A stretch of DNA of 45,389 bases, taken from an uncultured Clostridia bacterium (GTDB taxonomy: Bacteria; Bacillota; Clostridia; Christensenellales; UBA1242). Shown here piece by piece: positions 43,155 through 45,389 of this stretch. A model generated the notes under the pieces. That model saw only the letters and a program-made list of their open reading frames with translations, was not told where the DNA came from and did not search any database. The stretch is from contig CALWMK010000010.1 in assembly GCA_944381825.1 (NCBI GenBank), forward strand, positions 1 through 45,389, read 5' to 3'. A program made the position numbers and the translations under genes. Numbering within the stretch: the stretch's first letter is position 1; every line of letters starts with the position of its first letter.

Positions 43155-44687
43155 TTATACCTTATATTTATCATCTAAAGAACGATATTGAATTGCTTCC
43201 GCTATATGTTGTGGCTCAATATTTTCACAACCATCCAAATCAGCTATTGTCCTTGCCACCTTGAGAATTTTGTCATGGGCTCTTGCACTAAGATGCAAAT
43301 TCTCAAATGCCATTTTCATTAATTCACTGCATTCATCATCTAGTTTACAATATTTTTTACAAGAAGCCACACTCATTTTGCTATTACAAAAATTTTTAGA
43401 ATTTTTAAATCTTTCAAGTTGAACTTTGCGAGCTTTATTAACCCTAATTTTTATATCAGCAGAGCACTCCTCTTCTTGTTTAGCGTTTAATTCATCAAAA
43501 CTTACACTATCAACCTCAACATGCAAATCAATTCTATCCATCAAAGGTCCAGAAAACCTGGACAAATATTTGTGAATTTGAGCTGGTGAACATCTACATT
43601 CTTGCTTACTTGAACCATAATTGCCACATGGACATGGATTCATGCTGGCAATAAGGGTAAATGATGCAGGATAAGTCACACTCATTTGGGCACGAGAAAC
43701 GGTTATTACACCATCCTCTAACGGTTGACGCAATGTTTCAATAGTATGCCTATCATATTCTGGCAACTCATCAAGAAACAACACCCCATTATGTGCAAGA
43801 GAAATTTCTCCCGGAGTTGCATTTTTATTTCCACCAGTAAGTGCAATTTTTGTTGTCGTATGATGAGGAGTTCTAAAAGGTCTTTCTAATACTATACCTG
43901 CACTAGAAAGTTGACCTGCAACACTATGTATTTTTGTCACCTCTAAAGCCTCTTCAAATGTCATATCAGGAAGTATTGAGGAAAAACATTTTGCTAAAAG
44001 TGTCTTCCCACTACCAGGTGGACCGATCATAATGACATTATGCCCACCAGCCGCTGCAATTTCTAATGCACGCTTTGCACTTCTTTGACCTTTGACTAAT
44101 TTAAAATCCACCACTTGAGAATTTTTTTGTTCTTTTAAAGTTTCATAATCAGAAACTTGTAATTTTGATATTTCTTTTTCAGCACAAAGAAATTCTTTAG
44201 CATCTCTAAGATTTTCCACACAAAAAATATCCAATCCTGATATAAAACTTGCCTCATTAGCATTCGATTTTGGAATGATAAATTTTTTAAATCCTTCCTT
44301 TCTGGCGGCGATTAAAATAGGCAAAACTCCATTTACCCTTTTAACCGAACCATCTAATGATAGTTCGCCTAAAAATATATAGTCTTTTACACTTTCAATT
44401 GGAATTTGATTGCATGCAGAAAGAATTGCTATCGCTATAGGTAAATCATATAAAGGACCCTCTTTCTTTTTGTCCGCTGGAGCAAGATTGATGGTAATTT
44501 TATTAATAGGATAATCTAGTCCGCTGTTTTTAATGGCAGAACGAACCCTCTCCTTACTTTCTTTAATAGCCGTGTCAGCAAGACCAACTAAATCAACAGA
44601 TGGAAGTCCTCCAGTTATATCTACTTCAACTTGAACTCCAAAACCTTCAATTCCAATTAAACCATAACTTAAAACTTTTGATAACAT
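43155..44687 (-). CDS. comM: YifB/ComM family Mg-chelatase-like AAA+ ATPase
   Basis: 510 residues, normal length. The N-terminal ChlI-like part has GLIGIEGFGVQVEVDITGGLPSVDLVGLAD and INLAPADKKKEGPLYDLPIAIAIL. Walker A is MIGPPGSGKTLLAKC, Walker B is NGVLFLDELPEY, and the Cys-rich motif NPCPCGNYGSSKQECRCSP matches the family zinc-like insert. A C-terminal Mg-chelatase domain follows (HLSARAHDKILKVARTIADLDG). ComM is a hexameric helicase that promotes branch migration during recombination of transforming DNA in Vibrio; YifB in other bacteria is poorly studied. It is the first gene of the comM-dprA-topA cluster. A short terminator-like hairpin sits about 25 bp before its start. Confidence 0.95.
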   Translation of the reverse strand: MLSKVLSYGLIGIEGFGVQVEVDITGGLPSVDLVGLADTAIKESKERVRSAIKNSGLDYPINKITINLAPADKKKEGPLYDLPIAIAILSACNQIPIESVKDYIFLGELSLDGSVKRVNGVLPILIAARKEGFKKFIIPKSNANEASFISGLDIFCVENLRDAKEFLCAEKEISKLQVSDYETLKEQKNSQVVDFKLVKGQRSAKRALEIAAAGGHNVIMIGPPGSGKTLLAKCFSSILPDMTFEEALEVTKIHSVAGQLSSAGIVLERPFRTPHHTTTKIALTGGNKNATPGEISLAHNGVLFLDELPEYDRHTIETLRQPLEDGVITVSRAQMSVTYPASFTLIASMNPCPCGNYGSSKQECRCSPAQIHKYLSRFSGPLMDRIDLHVEVDSVSFDELNAKQEEECSADIKIRVNKARKVQLERFKNSKNFCNSKMSVASCKKYCKLDDECSELMKMAFENLHLSARAHDKILKVARTIADLDGCENIEPQHIAEAIQYRSLDDKYKV

Positions 44688-44970
44688 TTTTAAACCTATT
44701 ACATTAACTTACAAAAAAAATGCAAAAATTACAAGCATTTTTTAAATTTACATATAAGTATATAATAAAAATTTAAAATATAAAAACGATTTAAGCAACA
44801 TTTGTTATACAAAATTAAGTCAATTTTGTATGAAATGCAACAGTATATATAGTATTATGCAAATATACAAATTACAACATATTGCGTAAATATATCAATA
44901 TTCAAAAATAAACAAATTTAAATTTATGATAAAATACTAAATTATAAGCATAGCAATATATTTTAAAATA
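44688..44970. other. AT-rich intergenic region before comM
   Basis: 283 bp, very AT-rich, with no convincing gene. It holds the terminator-like hairpin near comM and a perfect 10-bp inverted repeat with a 5-base spacer, ATACAAAATT/AATTTTGTAT (44807-44831), which has no T tract and could be an operator or a weak stem-loop. A TATACT/TATATA-rich stretch is present but no paired -35 stands out. Confidence 0.4.
44712..44743 (-). terminator. terminator-like hairpin just upstream of comM
   Basis: On the minus strand AAAAAATGC (44735-44743) and GCATTTTTT (44715-44723) form a 9-bp stem with an 11-base loop, continuing into TTTG. It ends about 25 bp before the comM start codon. It may end transcription of the repeat-protein gene or act inside the comM leader. 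Confidence 0.6.
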
Positions 44971-45389
44971 TTATATCCCCATTTCGTTTTGGGTTTCCTT
45001 TACAAAAATTCTTTCATATCCCCTATCTGTCTTTTTAAATTCTTTAAAAAGCTTTTCTTTTAAGATTTTATCCTTTTTCGAGAATTTTACATCACCAATA
45101 AATTCCAACTTTCCAAAATCAGTTATTAAAGAGTTACTAAAATCCGCTGTTCCACCTATTCTCCTTAAATTAGGTATTTTTGTTACTTTTGAATCACTAA
45201 AATCTGCATCTCCCCCTATACTTTCCAAGTTACTTAAGTCTTGAACTTGTGAATATCTAAAATCTGCATATCCACCTATACTTTCCAAGTTACTTAAGTC
45301 TTGAACTTGTGAATATCTAAAATCTGCATATCCACCTATACTTTCCAAGTTACTTAAGTCTTGAACTTGTGAATATCTAAAATCTGCAT
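44971..45389 (-). CDS. repeat protein with 20-residue GGxADF units, 3' part only
   Basis: About 139 residues; open at the right window edge, no start codon inside (the only in-frame start-like codons are TTG within the repeats). It consists of 20-residue units of the form SIGG(Y/D)ADF(R/S)xSxVxxLxNLE, followed by a degenerate last unit (FIGDVKFSKKDK) and a charged C-terminal tail (YERIFVKETQNEMGI). The hydrophobic spacing recalls leucine-rich-repeat or receptor-L-domain-like solenoids. The last units differ from each other, but the upstream ones are identical even in DNA. N-terminal domains, a signal peptide or an anchor cannot be judged. Repeat proteins of this sort often bind other proteins; no specific function is assigned. 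Confidence 0.75.
   Translation of the reverse strand, partial: ADFRYSQVQDLSNLESIGGYADFRYSQVQDLSNLESIGGYADFRYSQVQDLSNLESIGGDADFSDSKVTKIPNLRRIGGTADFSNSLITDFGKLEFIGDVKFSKKDKILKEKLFKEFKKTDRGYERIFVKETQNEMGI
45215..45389. repeat. exact 60-bp tandem repeat inside the repeat-protein gene
   Basis: About 2.9 perfect copies of a 60-bp unit run to the window edge (each begins, on the plus strand, TTGAACTTGTGAATATCT at 45241, 45301 and 45361). The preceding 60 bp (45181-45240) is a diverged copy. The period keeps the reading frame (20 codons). The array continues beyond the window. Confidence 0.97.

Noticed and set aside
45215..45389. CRISPR-like array at the right edge
   Set aside because: The 60-bp units are contiguous and identical, keep one reading frame, and have no alternating spacers; they code for protein repeats.
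1..45389. Mobile elements, prophage genes, rRNA or tRNA genes
   Set aside because: Read on both strands, no transposase, integrase, phage structural gene, tRNA cloverleaf or rRNA segment was recognised; this was by eye, and a tRNA or Rfam scan could still find a short RNA.

Overview
The window is AT-rich (roughly 70% A+T by eye), densely coded DNA, with most genes on the minus strand in long runs of touching or overlapping genes and strong AGGAGG-type ribosome binding sites. The gene content suggests a low-GC Bacillota, probably an uncultured clostridial lineage: HrcA/CIRCE control of grpE-dnaK-dnaJ, HemZ, a SpoVD/FtsI-type transpeptidase with a PASTA domain, RuvX-DUF1292, PNP next to a DacF-like carboxypeptidase, and a comM-dprA-topA-trmFO-hslV-hslU block. 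TGA is used as a stop, so the standard bacterial code applies. The lineage call is inference from gene content only.

Layout, read along the minus strand from the right. (1) 45389-44971: 3' part of a repeat protein with exact 60-bp tandem units, cut by the window edge. (2) 44687-36849: comM, dprA, topA, trmFO, hslV, hslU, the CodY-region gene order without xerC/codV or codY. (3) 36707-34072: a ThiF/TcdA-like E1 enzyme, thioredoxin, then nifS-nifU Fe-S assembly from its own promoter. (4) 33855-29542: a YtxH-like small protein, ruvX-DUF1292, a lipoprotein, a WG-repeat-like protein and a tiny basic protein, mostly single units with clear promoters and terminators. (5) 29473-28463 (plus strand): an orphan NMT1-type solute-binding lipoprotein. 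(6) 28316-23711: the heat-shock operon hrcA-grpE-dnaK-dnaJ with promoter, CIRCE and terminator. (7) 23605-17112: recJ, a Rel protein with an eroded hydrolase domain, hemZ and a membrane-anchored papain/C39-like protein. (8) 17056-14436: rpsO and pnp with a structured leader. (9) 14312-11963: plsX, rnc and a degenerate ABC ATPase. (10) 11936-10039: a divergent pair of small helical proteins of unknown function and an intracellular-type subtilisin. (11) 9959-1: yqeY, a metallophosphoesterase, a giant CvpA-like membrane protein, rsmH, an FtsL-like protein, a division/sporulation transpeptidase, a lipoprotein, purine nucleoside phosphorylase and the start of a DacF-like carboxypeptidase.

Most of the window is housekeeping: cell wall and division, translation and RNA decay, protein quality control, stringent response, topology, and DNA repair or uptake. 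I see no insertion sequence, prophage, CRISPR array, rRNA or tRNA. The points most worth a second look are the 1136-residue CvpA-like protein coupled to rsmH, the Rel protein lacking its HD metal ligands, the ABC ATPase that lost nearly all catalytic motifs outside Walker A, the cysteine-rich GrpE tail, the repeat protein at the right edge, and two terminator-like hairpins that abut start regions.
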